Positions 46,639 to 58,487 of a stretch of DNA of 64,000 nt are shown here, piece after piece. The stretch comes from Rhizobium sp. ICMP 5592. Lineage in GTDB: Bacteria > Pseudomonadota > Alphaproteobacteria > Rhizobiales > Rhizobiaceae. Numbering within the stretch: the first letter of the stretch is position 1; every line of letters begins with the position of its first letter. The notes under the pieces are model-generated. The model had not been told where the DNA came from. It ran no database searches and saw only the letters and a list, made by a program, of their open reading frames with translations. The DNA is taken from the NCBI RefSeq assembly GCF_009498525.1, contig NZ_QSNT01000001.1, positions 1,325,083 to 1,389,082 of the forward strand. The letters run 5' to 3'. The translations under genes and the position numbers were made by a program.

Positions 46639-47721
46639 ATGCGGATTTTGCATATTCTCAATCACACGAACAGGTTGAATGGACATGTCCATGCGGCGGT
46701 CGATCTGGCCTGTGCGCAAGCCAAGCTGGGCCATGATGTCTGCGTCGCGAGCGGCGGTGGCGATTTCGATCAGTTACTCCATAGGCACGGTGTTGCGACA
46801 GTGGTGGTCGACCATCAGAGAAAACCGGTCAGCCTGCTGAAATCCTCATATGCATTGCGCAGACATGTTCGCGCATGGCGGGCGGAGATCGTTCACGCCC
46901 ATATGATGACGAGCGCCGTGTTGGCATGGCCGATCTGCAAGGTCGCCGGCATCCCTCTTGTCACCACCGTCCACAATGAATTCGAGAAAAGCGCGATCCT
47001 GATGGGTCTCGGAACGCGCGTGATCGCGGTGAGCGAGGCGGTCGGCGCTTCGATGCTGAAGCGCGGGATATCGGCATCGAAGCTTCGTGTCGTTCTCAAT
47101 GGCACGATCGGTTCGGCGCGCATCGAAAACCGCAGTCCGTTGCCCGTCGTTCTCGGCTCTCCGAGCATCCTCTTTGTCGGTGGTCTGCATCCTCGAAAGG
47201 GCCTTCCCGATCTTTTCGAAGCCTTCCGGCTCGCGCATGAGAAACATCCTACGGCGAGGCTCTATATCGTCGGGGAGGGGCCGTTCCACGCAGAGTATCA
47301 GGAGACGGTCGCGAAGATGGATTGCGCGGCGGCCGTTACATTCCTGGGTGCAAAGGAAGATCCTTTCCCCTGGATGGCGGGTGCCGACATCTTCGTATTG
47401 CCGTCTCATGCCGACCCGGCCCCCTTGGTCCTCTCGGAGGCGCGCGAGGCGCGCTGCGCCGTCATCGGGACGAAAGTGGATGGCATTCCGCAATTGCTGG
47501 AATATGGCGCGGCCGGAATTCTCGTGCCGCCGCACGATCCGCCGGCACTGGCGGCAGCGCTCTGCAACCTGCTTGAAGATCCCGGCCGCATCGATGAGTG
47601 GCAGGACAAGAGCCAGACACGGATCGAACGCATGACCATCGACCGTGTCGCTCGCGAGACCATGGATGTCTATGCGGGCGCCCTTGAACCGGGTTCGAAA
47701 GCCGCGCAAGCCGCAGCCTAG
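46639..47721 (+). CDS. Glycosyltransferase family 4
   Basis: 360 residues. GT-B fold: N-terminal RILHILNHTNRLNGHVHAA with substrate-side Rossmann domain, then donor domain with LFVGGLHPRKGLPDLFEAF and the E-x7-E equivalent in PLVLSEAREARCAVIGT. Followed 47 bases later by the GH16 gene on the same strand, so probably co-transcribed. Confidence 0.9.
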   Translation: MRILHILNHTNRLNGHVHAAVDLACAQAKLGHDVCVASGGGDFDQLLHRHGVATVVVDHQRKPVSLLKSSYALRRHVRAWRAEIVHAHMMTSAVLAWPICKVAGIPLVTTVHNEFEKSAILMGLGTRVIAVSEAVGASMLKRGISASKLRVVLNGTIGSARIENRSPLPVVLGSPSILFVGGLHPRKGLPDLFEAFRLAHEKHPTARLYIVGEGPFHAEYQETVAKMDCAAAVTFLGAKEDPFPWMAGADIFVLPSHADPAPLVLSEAREARCAVIGTKVDGIPQLLEYGAAGILVPPHDPPALAAALCNLLEDPGRIDEWQDKSQTRIERMTIDRVARETMDVYAGALEPGSKAAQAAA

Positions 47722-47768
47722 CTGGCGACCTGACATCGAAGCGCACGATGGCCAACAGAGGACAGGAA

Positions 47769-48704
47769 ATGACGATCGCAACGTCTCGGCGCAACGTCCT
47801 GATAGGATCTGCCTCGCTTGCCGCCGCCGCCGGCGGCCTGCTCTTGACGAACAATCGGCCCTCCGCCGAAGAGGCTCCTGATCCGACCGAAGGGCGCAGC
47901 CTTATCTTCGACGAAGGGTTTACGGCGCTCGATACGACGATCTGGCATGCCGGCCCCAAGGCGACGACTTTCGATACCGGCTTCTATGGACGCTCCGCCT
48001 TCAGCCGCATCGATGGTGAAGAGGGCTTCAATCCCTATGCGATCGTGGACGATCCCTCATCGAACAATGGCAAGGCGCTGCAAATCTCTGCTCAGTATAT
48101 CGGACGCCAGATGAATGTGCCGAGCTACTACGGCAACAACCTGCCCGAATACCAATGGATTTCCGGCAATATCCAGACCGCCAAGCCCGATGGTACCATC
48201 CTCAAAGGCTGGCGGCAGGGCTATTTCGAGGCGCGCATGTGGTTTCCCGCCCATCCCTTGAGTTTTCCCGCTTTCTGGCTGATGAATGGCCGGAGCATTC
48301 TCTTTCCGCAGACAAGCATCGAGCTCGATGTCGTCGAGCAGAAGGGATGGGAGCACGATCTCTATGGCGCGTACTTGCACGAATGGGGCAAGCCGGGCGA
48401 GCATCATGAGGGTATCGGTGCCCCAACCAATGTCGACATCACCACAGGCTATTTCCGCTACGGCGTGCTCATCGAGGGCGCCCGCTGCCGCTTCTACTTC
48501 GAGCGCAAGCAGATCCGCGACCCGAAAACCCAGCGACCCATCGATTGGACGCTGGGGCGCGCGGCGGAGATGGATGCGGGTGGCGATGTGTTCTGGCCGC
48601 TGCTCACGCTCGCCTTGCGGTCGGACGTGCCGTTTCCCAATCCTCTGAAGCAAGAAGACCGGCTGACCCATATGCGGGTCGACTATATGCGGGTTTACGC
48701 GTGA
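47769..48704 (+). CDS. Tat-exported glycoside hydrolase family 16 (ExoK-like glycanase)
   Basis: Endo-acting beta-glycanase expected to trim or release the exopolysaccharide. 311 residues from the ATG at 47769 (AGAGGAC 5-6 bases upstream; an ATG at 47748 lacks such a site). Twin-arginine signal TSRRNVLIGS then a hydrophobic stretch. The catalytic region carries IELDVVE with the ExDxxE pattern of GH16 (nucleophile and acid/base Glu), preceded by FEARMWFPAHPLSFPAFWLM. Similar glycanases control succinoglycan chain length in rhizobia. Confidence 0.87.
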   Translation: MTIATSRRNVLIGSASLAAAAGGLLLTNNRPSAEEAPDPTEGRSLIFDEGFTALDTTIWHAGPKATTFDTGFYGRSAFSRIDGEEGFNPYAIVDDPSSNNGKALQISAQYIGRQMNVPSYYGNNLPEYQWISGNIQTAKPDGTILKGWRQGYFEARMWFPAHPLSFPAFWLMNGRSILFPQTSIELDVVEQKGWEHDLYGAYLHEWGKPGEHHEGIGAPTNVDITTGYFRYGVLIEGARCRFYFERKQIRDPKTQRPIDWTLGRAAEMDAGGDVFWPLLTLALRSDVPFPNPLKQEDRLTHMRVDYMRVYA

Positions 48705-48744
48705 CGCCCATCGATTTGCCTCGTCAGGCGATCGTCACCAAGGC

Positions 48745-49899
48745 CTATGAAATTTCCTTCGCTGCGACCCGCAGGGCGTCCGCATGCACATCGACAACCC
48801 GCTCGGTGTCGAAGCTGTCTATGAAGCTCTGCCTGAATTCCGCATGGGACAATTCATCCTGCAGGTTGTCGCAGTAGTAAATCATCGCCTTGACCAGTTC
48901 GCCGCCGCCGCTCACCGGAACGAGGCGTCCGAGACGCCTGTCCACGAGAATGTCGCTCGGACCGAATTCACAGTCGGTCGAGATAACCGGCAGGCCAAAC
49001 CTCAAGGCCTCGCATATTGCCAGCGACCAGCCTTCCCAACGCGATGTCGATACGTAGACGTCACTGGTGGACAGTGCCGGCTGCGGATTGTCCGGGTGGT
49101 GCTCGATGTTCACCACATCCTCAAGTTCCAGCCGTCTGATCTGATCGCGCAGTTCGGCTTCTCCGGCGCCATAACCCACAACCTTCAGCCTGACGTTCTT
49201 GCGAACCTTGTAAAGCTCGGCAAATGCGTCCAGCAGCAAATCCTGCCCCTTTTGGTGGGAAAATCGGCCAACATTCACAAAGGTAACGCAGTTTACGTCC
49301 CCAAGAGGTTTTATTCTTCCGGCATCGAATTTTCTGACGGGATTTGGCAGCCAATATTGCGGCGTTTTGCTGGCAAACATTGCCTTGAATGATTCAAGCT
49401 GCTTGGGCGATGTGCCGAAGACATAGGAGAGGCGCTTGATGAAATAGATCCTCATCAAGAAGAACAGGATCTTGGCCTTCAGATGGCTCGGTTCCAGCCG
49501 CGGATTGCCGTGCAGATGCATGGCAAAGTTCCTTCGGATTCCGAGACAAGCCATCATGCAGATAACCGTTGGTTCGATCTGCGGGACGACGATAAGGCCG
49601 TATTCCTTGCTCTTGAACACGCTTCTCAAGATAGAGACCAGCTCGCGTCTGTTGTGCGCAATTCTATCGATCGTATTGTAGCTTTGCTTTCCGGCTGGCC
49701 GGTTTTTGTGCTGAGACGTGTAGAGGACATCGATCTCAAAATCGGTCGCATATTTCTCCGACAGGGCAGAGCATATCGTATCGACCACGCGTTCAATGCC
49801 CGCAAAGGAGCTGGTACCGGGTTGAATATAAAGAATTTTTATGCGGCTGTGAGTTGGTGCTTGTTCTTTCCCGCTCGGCAATTCAGCTTTCATTTGCAT
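48745..49899 (-). CDS. Glycosyltransferase family 4
   Basis: 384 residues (start at 49899, or an ATG two codons later). GT-B motifs: KILYIQPGTSSFAGIERVVD, VNVGRFSHQKGQDLLLDAF and SRWEGWSLAICEALRFGLPV with the E-x7-E motif. The locus thus holds six glycosyltransferase domains in five proteins. It is convergent with GH16 and marks the right edge of the locus. Confidence 0.9.
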   Translation of the reverse strand: MQMKAELPSGKEQAPTHSRIKILYIQPGTSSFAGIERVVDTICSALSEKYATDFEIDVLYTSQHKNRPAGKQSYNTIDRIAHNRRELVSILRSVFKSKEYGLIVVPQIEPTVICMMACLGIRRNFAMHLHGNPRLEPSHLKAKILFFLMRIYFIKRLSYVFGTSPKQLESFKAMFASKTPQYWLPNPVRKFDAGRIKPLGDVNCVTFVNVGRFSHQKGQDLLLDAFAELYKVRKNVRLKVVGYGAGEAELRDQIRRLELEDVVNIEHHPDNPQPALSTSDVYVSTSRWEGWSLAICEALRFGLPVISTDCEFGPSDILVDRRLGRLVPVSGGGELVKAMIYYCDNLQDELSHAEFRQSFIDSFDTERVVDVHADALRVAAKEIS

Positions 49900-50243
49900 G
49901 CGTGCGTCCTATTCGAGCTGACAGGTCTTGATGGCACGACGCAGAGTACAGCATTAATAATAAATGGCGAGTGCCTTCGGTATTATTCAGAAGAGAAATA
50001 ATAATATTCGAAACCTGAAATTCGATAAGTATCTCCCTCACCTGAATAGCCTATAAAGTGGATTTTGCTGCGGCTTGGAAAATGATGAAAGCCTTGCCGG
50101 CGCCTTGCATCGGGCTTGAGTAGAGGAGCCGTCTCTCGATGGCTGCTTTCAATTCGTTGACGCATGAGTCAATGAATCGTTTGAATAGCAGCCATGAGCA
50201 TGCTAATGCCCTCGCATTGGCAATTTGGCGCAGAGGCCAGAGA
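49900..50243. other. Intergenic region without a supported gene
   Basis: About 340 bases between the divergent GT4 and lipoprotein genes, moderately AT-rich in its first 140 bases. An in-frame extension of the lipoprotein gene to 50139 has no ribosome-binding site and no lipoprotein signal. Confidence 0.5.
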
Positions 50244-51347
50244 ATGAAAAGATTTAGCCTGTTTCTGATAATGGCCATGCTCACCTCATGTGCGGGCCGC
50301 CCAGGACCTGAGGTATTGGAAACGGTCTCGAAAGCGCCCGCAACGACGAATACGATCACGGTCTATTCGGCAACGACCAGGCCAAGAAAAGATCCGGCCC
50401 AGAATATTTTTACGAATGGCCGGTCGATTTCAACGAACTATGCCCGCTTCACGATCTCCATTCCTCCGACGCATAAGAGCGGCCAAATAGAATGGCCCCG
50501 TCCGAAACCGGATCCGCAGAAGACATTCGCCGTCACCGGGCAGGCCGTCCTTAACCGGGAGAGTTTCTTGAAGGCGCTTCCCGACAAGGACCAGGAGCGC
50601 CGGGTTGTCGTCTTCGTCCATGGTTACAATTACAATTTTCAGGAATCCCTGTTCCGGCTTGCCCAGTTGAGGGCGGATTCAAATCTCCCGGCCACGCCGA
50701 TCCTGTTCTCGTGGCCGTCGCAAGCGGCCTTGGCGGGCTATATAGCCGACAAGGATTCCGCCACATTTTCTCGGGACAACCTGACGCAGCTTCTTATCGA
50801 CCTCACGAAGGATCGCAGACGTGGTGAAGTCATGGTGTTCGGTCATAGCATGGGCGGCTGGCTGACCACCGAGGCCCTCAGACAATTGAAACTGGAAGGC
50901 CGAGAGGACGTGTTGGCCAAGCTCACGGTGGTGCTGGCGGCTCCGGATATCGATGCGGATGTGTTTATCTCGCAGCTGAATGTCATCGGTAAAATGTCTC
51001 CTCCTCTGACGGTGCTCGTCTCGCCGGACGATCGCGCTCTGGAAGCCTCGACATTTTTAGGCAGCGGTGTGCCTCGCGTCGGTGCGCTTGATGTCAGGGA
51101 TGAATTCGTCCGGGAGGCAGCGGTCAAGGCCGGTGTCCGGTTAATCGACATCTCCGCGCTCAAAGCGTCCGATCCAGGTAATCATGATCGCTTTATCGCT
51201 TTGGCGTCGATGAATCCGAATTTTGATGTCGCCACGAATGGAAAAGCGAACTCGGTCGGAAAGGCCGGCGCCTTCGTCTTCGATGCCATCGGCGCAACGC
51301 TATCCAGCCCCTTCCGCCTGGCTAGCCGCGCGGTCAATCCGCAGTAA
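50244..51347 (+). CDS. Lipoprotein alpha/beta hydrolase (DUF900 family)
   Basis: 367 residues from the ATG at 50244 (GAGG 7 bases upstream). The lipoprotein signal ends in the lipobox LTSC (residues 14-17). The hydrolase domain has FVHGYNYNFQESLFRLAQL, the nucleophile elbow VFGHSMGGW and a later Asp/His region (ISALKASDPGNHDRF). Likely anchored in the envelope. Substrate unknown, no clear operon partner. Confidence 0.85.
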   Translation: MKRFSLFLIMAMLTSCAGRPGPEVLETVSKAPATTNTITVYSATTRPRKDPAQNIFTNGRSISTNYARFTISIPPTHKSGQIEWPRPKPDPQKTFAVTGQAVLNRESFLKALPDKDQERRVVVFVHGYNYNFQESLFRLAQLRADSNLPATPILFSWPSQAALAGYIADKDSATFSRDNLTQLLIDLTKDRRRGEVMVFGHSMGGWLTTEALRQLKLEGREDVLAKLTVVLAAPDIDADVFISQLNVIGKMSPPLTVLVSPDDRALEASTFLGSGVPRVGALDVRDEFVREAAVKAGVRLIDISALKASDPGNHDRFIALASMNPNFDVATNGKANSVGKAGAFVFDAIGATLSSPFRLASRAVNPQ

Positions 51348-51371
51348 GCTTCCAATATCCAATATATGAAA

Positions 51372-51402
51372 TCGGGCGCGGCTGGAATTCAGCCGCGCCC
51401 GA
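51372..51402. terminator. Bidirectional terminator before katG
   Basis: Perfect 13-base stem TCGGGCGCGGCTG/CAGCCGCGCCCGA with loop GAATT, between the convergent hydrolase and katG genes. Confidence 0.85.
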
Positions 51403-51419
51403 ATGCATTTCAGTCTAGA

Positions 51420-53786
<2,367 letters not shown>

Positions 53787-53856
53787 TCAGGGACTATACC
53801 CAAGCCGCTTCATTAATTTAAGTTGGATTTTCTGATCGTGGCGATAAGGTGAGGTT

Positions 53857-54798
53857 ATGACAAACTTGACACTCAAGCAGTTTCGCTATTTCGAGGCTTT
53901 GGCACGACAGGGGCATTTCGGACGCGCGGCCGATGTCTGCGCGATCTCCCAGCCGGCTCTGTCGATGCAGATCAAGGAGCTGGAGGAAACGCTGGGGACC
54001 GAACTTTTCGAAAGAGGTGCACGCCAGGTTCGGTTGACTGCCTTCGGAGAAGCGTTTGCACTGCGCGTGCGCGAAATTCTGCGCTCTGTCGATGAGCTGG
54101 GGGATCTGGCGCGGGCCTCGCAGGACAGGCTGGTGGGGCGGCTGCGGATAGGCATCATCCCGACGGTCGCGCCCTATCTGCTGCCGGCGATCATCGGCAA
54201 TCTTACCCGCCTGCATGATGGGCTTGAGATTCATGTGCGTGAGACGCTGACCTCGAAGCTGGTGCAGGAGCTGGCGGAGGGCCGGCTCGATACTGCGATT
54301 GTTGCCCTTCCGGTCTCCGAACCTTCCCTGACCGAGGTTTCGCTGTTCTCGGAGAATTTCGTGCTGGTCCGGCCGGGCGAGGACGAGGACAAGCCGGTGC
54401 CCAATCGTGAAGCGTTGCGGGAGATGAGGCTGCTGCTGCTCGAGGAGGGGCATTGCTTTCGCGATCAGGCCTTGTCGTTCTGCAACATACAGTCGGCGCT
54501 GCCGCGGGAACTGATGGACGGTAGCTCTTTGTCGACACTGGTCCAGATGGTCAGTGCCGGCATTGGCGTCACCTTGATCCCGGAAATGGCCGTTGGGGTG
54601 GAGACGCGCTCGGCGTCGGTATCCGTTGCTCGTTTTCAGAACGTCCAGCCGTCGCGAACGATCGGCATGATCTGGCGCAAGACAAGCCCGCTCGCCAAGC
54701 AGTTTCTGCAGATTTCCGAAGTCGTCCGGCAGTCCGCCGATGCGATGCGCGCCCAATATAGTCCGACACTGTCGAACGCAGAGGGAGGTGGGAGTTAA
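53857..54798 (+). CDS. oxyR: Hydrogen-peroxide-sensing LysR regulator OxyR
   Basis: 313 residues, N-terminal LysR HTH (LKQFRYFEALARQGHFGRAA, SQPALSMQIKELE). The redox cysteines are conserved as C200 and C209 (EEGHCFRDQALSFCN), spaced as in E. coli C199/C208. It lies divergent from katG with a 238-base gap, consistent with OxyR control of katG. No four-box OxyR site could be assigned by eye. Confidence 0.96.
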   Translation: MTNLTLKQFRYFEALARQGHFGRAADVCAISQPALSMQIKELEETLGTELFERGARQVRLTAFGEAFALRVREILRSVDELGDLARASQDRLVGRLRIGIIPTVAPYLLPAIIGNLTRLHDGLEIHVRETLTSKLVQELAEGRLDTAIVALPVSEPSLTEVSLFSENFVLVRPGEDEDKPVPNREALREMRLLLLEEGHCFRDQALSFCNIQSALPRELMDGSSLSTLVQMVSAGIGVTLIPEMAVGVETRSASVSVARFQNVQPSRTIGMIWRKTSPLAKQFLQISEVVRQSADAMRAQYSPTLSNAEGGGS

Positions 54799-55033
54799 GC
54801 GATCTCTCCATCCAGGCAGCTAAGGGTAATATTTTCGATTTAGCTAACTCTACTGGCGGATGAAAAGTATAAATCATTACTAAGATACGAAGTACGAAAT
54901 AATAGCCAAATTACGCAGAAAAATATGCGCGATGACTGCGATCTTGTTCGGTTGTCGCAAGAATCCATGAAAGATTAACCTTCGTGTGCCCGTGATACCC
55001 ATCACTTTTTCGTATTTTTAGTGATGGTGGTTC

Positions 55034-56350
55034 TTGAGGCTGGATTTTTTAAATAACCGATTCTCCGCTATATTTCGCGCCCTGGGAAGGAACCGGAGCG
55101 GCAATGTCGCAATTGTTGTTGCCCTCACCATGGTGCCGATGCTGCTCGCGGTCGGTGCCAGCTTTGACTATATTCGCGCCTACAATGTCCGCCAGAGCAT
55201 GCAGAGCGATCTCGACGCGGCCCTGATCGCCGCTGTCAAGAATGTCGACAATGACAATACGGATGCTCTCAAGCAAAAGGTTTCCGACTGGTTCCATGCG
55301 CAGACGGACAGCAGCTATTCTCTCGGCGATATCGAAATCGATACGACCAACCATCGCATAACGGCAACGGCGAGCGGGACTGTTCCCACGACCCTGATGA
55401 AGATCGCCAATATCGATACCGTCCCAGTCAGCGTCGCAAGCGCCGTCAAGGGGCCGGCATCGTCCTATCTCAACGTCTATATCGTCATCGACAAATCCCC
55501 GTCGATGCTCTTGGCAGCAACGACCGCAGGTCAACAGGCCATGTATAAGGGCATCGGATGTCAGTTCGCCTGCCATACGGGCGATTCACACACGATCGGT
55601 ACCGCGAAGTATACCAACAATTATGCCTATAGCACCGAAAAGAAAATCAAGCTGCGCGCCGATGTTGCCGTGGATGCGGTTCATGAAGTGATCGACATGA
55701 TCAGCGCTTCCGACATCAATCATGAGCGGATCAAGGTCGGACTCTATAGCCTGGGTGATACGATCACGGAAGTTTTGGCGCCAACCCTGGATACCACTGC
55801 CGCTGGTAAGCGCGTGGATTCGGACCTCACAAGCGCAACGTCGACGACCTATACTTATTTTGATGTCTCTCTGGCGGCGCTGAAGAATAAAGTCGGAACG
55901 GGCGGGGATGGTTCTTCTTCGGCGGCGCCACTCAAATTGGTGCTCCTGCTGACCGATGGCGTGCAATCACAGCGCGAATGGGTAACCAGTGGCGCGCAAA
56001 CTCAGCCGAAGGTAGCGCCGCTCAATCCGGCCTGGTGCGATTACATCAAGAAGCAGTCCGCCACGATGGCGGTTCTGTACACAGAATATCTGCCGATCAC
56101 CACCGACTGGGGCTATAACGCAACCGTTGGCTCGACCATGGCGAGCGCCAATTGGAAAAGCACCTGGGGCGGCACGATGGATAGTGGTGTGTCCAGCAGC
56201 ATCACGCGGCGGGACTACATTCCTTATGCACTTTCGGATTGCGCCTCCTCAAAGAGCCTGTTCATGTCGGCGTCGTCCGCGACGGACATTACCACGGGCC
56301 TGTCGGCACTCTTCACGCAATATCTTGCCTCTGTTCGGCTGACCCAATGA
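55034..56350 (+). CDS. TadG-like pilus assembly protein with vWA domain
   Basis: 438 residues, opening at a TTG (55034) with a GGTGG-like site. A stop 4 codons upstream in frame limits it. The N-terminal TadE/TadG-type helix (GNVAIVVALTMVPMLLAVGA) precedes a vWA domain with the MIDAS-like DKSPS (VYIVIDKSPSM) and LLLTDGVQS. Secreted or membrane-tethered. First of three overlapping genes of Tad/Flp-pilus pseudopilin type. The ATPase and prepilin genes are not in the window. Confidence 0.8.
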   Translation: MRLDFLNNRFSAIFRALGRNRSGNVAIVVALTMVPMLLAVGASFDYIRAYNVRQSMQSDLDAALIAAVKNVDNDNTDALKQKVSDWFHAQTDSSYSLGDIEIDTTNHRITATASGTVPTTLMKIANIDTVPVSVASAVKGPASSYLNVYIVIDKSPSMLLAATTAGQQAMYKGIGCQFACHTGDSHTIGTAKYTNNYAYSTEKKIKLRADVAVDAVHEVIDMISASDINHERIKVGLYSLGDTITEVLAPTLDTTAAGKRVDSDLTSATSTTYTYFDVSLAALKNKVGTGGDGSSSAAPLKLVLLLTDGVQSQREWVTSGAQTQPKVAPLNPAWCDYIKKQSATMAVLYTEYLPITTDWGYNATVGSTMASANWKSTWGGTMDSGVSSSITRRDYIPYALSDCASSKSLFMSASSATDITTGLSALFTQYLASVRLTQ

Positions 56351-56877
56351 TGCGAAGGAGCCTGTTTGCATCGCTCCGTCGCTTGCTGGCCGATCGAAAA
56401 GGCGTGGCCGCGATCGAGTTCGCGCTCCTGGCGCTGCCGCTGTTCATGCTGCTTTTCGCGATCATCGAGATATCGGTGATGTTTTTCGTGAATTCAGCAA
56501 TGGACGCATCGGTTCAAAAGATTTCCCGAATGATCCGCACCGGCGAGGTCGCGTCGTCCAAGATCAGCCAGGCCGATTTCAAGGCCAAAATCTGTGACGA
56601 TATGCTTTTAGCGTTCAGCTGTTCCAGCAATCTCCTGGTCAAGGTCGATGTACTCTCGGCTCTGTCGTCCGCCACCAGTGCCAATCCCATCGATGCCAGC
56701 GGTAATCTTGCCGTGACCGAGAGTTATAATATCGGCAAGGGCAGCGACTACATTCTGGTTCAGGCGTTTCTGCCATGGGATGCCGTCGTCAACTTCTTCA
56801 CCTTTTCGAGCAACAAGATGGCCGACGGTCGTTATTTGCTGGGATCCTCTGTTCTGTTTCGCAACGAGCCCTTCTGA
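56347..56877 (+). CDS. TadE-like pilus assembly protein
   Basis: 176 residues from the ATG at 56347, overlapping the TadG-like stop as ATGA. The N-terminal GVAAIEFALLALPLFMLLFA with Glu five residues into the hydrophobic stretch is the TadE/pseudopilin processing type. The rest is a small extracellular domain with a Cys pair. Probably acts with its neighbours in Tad-pilus assembly. Confidence 0.82.
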   Translation: MMRRSLFASLRRLLADRKGVAAIEFALLALPLFMLLFAIIEISVMFFVNSAMDASVQKISRMIRTGEVASSKISQADFKAKICDDMLLAFSCSSNLLVKVDVLSALSSATSANPIDASGNLAVTESYNIGKGSDYILVQAFLPWDAVVNFFTFSSNKMADGRYLLGSSVLFRNEPF

Positions 56878-57458
56878 TGATGAAACGGAGCTTGCCCATC
56901 TCCCGGTTTGCCTCATTCTGCCTTCGCCGTCTGGCACGTGACCGGTCCGGAACGTCCGGAGTGGAATTCGCAATCGTCCTGCCGATCTTGCTGCTCCTGC
57001 TTGTCGGAACCGTCGATCTCGGCCATGCGCTCACCGTCAGCCGGAAGATCGATGAGATCGCCTCCACCACCGGGGATATGATTTCGCAGCAAGGCACCTG
57101 GACGAAGTCCGATGTCGCCAATATTCTTTCCGGTGCCAGCTTCATCCTGCAGCCCTATGACACCACAGGTCTCACGATCACGGTTGCTGTGGATGACATC
57201 AGCAAAAGCGGCAACGCCACGGTCAACTGGTCCGCCGCGCTCAATACCTCTGCCTTGACCTATGGGGCGGCAACGCCGATCGACGTCCCCTCGCAGATCA
57301 AGGAAACAGGCGTCCAGGTCGTGCTGACCCGGGTGCAATACACGCTGACGACGCCGGTCTCGGCGCTGTTTGCAAGCTTTACCGGAACGAACGGCTACAG
57401 TTTCGACCGCCACTTTTTCAATCGGCCGAGAGCCGGGGACACGATCACCTACAAGTAG
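56877..57458 (+). CDS. TadE/TadF-like pilus assembly protein
   Basis: 193 residues from the ATG at 56877, with one base shared with the TadE-like stop (TGATG). N-terminal GTSGVEFAIVLPILLLLLVG is the same class of pseudopilin-like helix with the conserved Glu. Short domain following, no Cys pair. Completes a tadG-tadE-tadF-like trio lacking the rest of the tad locus in this window. Confidence 0.8.
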   Translation: MMKRSLPISRFASFCLRRLARDRSGTSGVEFAIVLPILLLLLVGTVDLGHALTVSRKIDEIASTTGDMISQQGTWTKSDVANILSGASFILQPYDTTGLTITVAVDDISKSGNATVNWSAALNTSALTYGAATPIDVPSQIKETGVQVVLTRVQYTLTTPVSALFASFTGTNGYSFDRHFFNRPRAGDTITYK

Positions 57459-57482
57459 CCTCAGGGGTCTTTCATCGTTGCC

Positions 57483-58487
57483 TTAGCTGGCCACGGCACC
57501 CTCGGCGCGGATCCATTGGCGAAATTCGGCGACGGCAGCTTTTTCGGAAAAATCCGGGCTGGTCAGGATGTGGTAGCTCTCCCCACTTTGTATCTCGATA
57601 TTGAAAGGGCGGATCAAACGTCCGCTCTTGAGGTCGTTTTCGACAAGCATGTGGTTGGCGAGCGCAATACCCTGGCCCTGCACCGCGGCATCCAGCAGCA
57701 GGCCGGCATCGTTGAAATAGAGCGTTTCATCGAAATTGACGCTGGCGACGCCGGCGGTTGCGAACCAGGTGGCCCAGAGGCTGGAATTCATGTTCTGCAG
57801 CAGGGTATGGCGGGCAAGATCGCCTGGGCTGACGATCGGAGGTCCTTCACGCAGGACGGAAGGACTGCAGACCGGGAACAGCTTGTCGGGCCCGAGCCGC
57901 TCCACTCTTGCGCCTTGCCAGTCGCCGCGGCCCCAGCGAATGGCGACATCGATATCCTGGCGGTCGAAATTCACCGTGTCGTTGGAGGCGAGTAGCGTTA
58001 CCTTGATCTGCGGATTGAGCTGCATGAAGCGCTTCAGCCGCGGCACCAGCCAGCGCGAGGCAATTGCCGGCGGTGCGTTGATGCACAGTACCGTCGGCGC
58101 CATGGGGTCGACGATGCGTTCGCAAGCTCGCGCCAACAGAGCAAGCGATTCATGCACGGCGCTTGCAAGCTGGGTGCCCTCGCGCGTCAGCTCGACCCGG
58201 CGTGGCAGGCGGCGGAACAAACGCACATCCAGCAGATCCTCGATCTGGCGGATCTGCTGGCTGACCGCGGATTGGGTTACGCACAGCTCGTCGGCGGCAG
58301 CCGTGAAGCTGCCGTGGCGCGCGGCCGCCTCAAAGACGCGAAACAGGTTGAGCGGCGGCAATCGATTCATGCGGCGCCCCGAACCTCCGGATGGCTGGCA
58401 GTCCTGCGGCGCGGTCGGCTCCGCCTCACTCGTGGCGATTTCGATCGCCTCTCCCAGCAACTTGGTTCCGAAGGGGCGTTCGTTCAT
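57483..58487 (-). CDS. LysR-family regulator (GcvA-like)
   Basis: 334 residues from the ATG at 58487, which overlaps the monooxygenase stop as ATGA. A start at 58370 would remove a 39-residue extension that is unusual for the family and possibly correct. HTH (LFRVFEAAARHGSFTAAADE, then CVTQSAVSQQIRQIE) and effector domain (VCINAPPAIASRWLVPRLKR, AIRWGRGDWQG) are of the GcvA/AmpR type. Probably controls the divergent oxidoreductase/transport genes (inference). Confidence 0.9.
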   Translation of the reverse strand: MNERPFGTKLLGEAIEIATSEAEPTAPQDCQPSGGSGRRMNRLPPLNLFRVFEAAARHGSFTAAADELCVTQSAVSQQIRQIEDLLDVRLFRRLPRRVELTREGTQLASAVHESLALLARACERIVDPMAPTVLCINAPPAIASRWLVPRLKRFMQLNPQIKVTLLASNDTVNFDRQDIDVAIRWGRGDWQGARVERLGPDKLFPVCSPSVLREGPPIVSPGDLARHTLLQNMNSSLWATWFATAGVASVNFDETLYFNDAGLLLDAAVQGQGIALANHMLVENDLKSGRLIRPFNIEIQSGESYHILTSPDFSEKAAVAEFRQWIRAEGAVAS

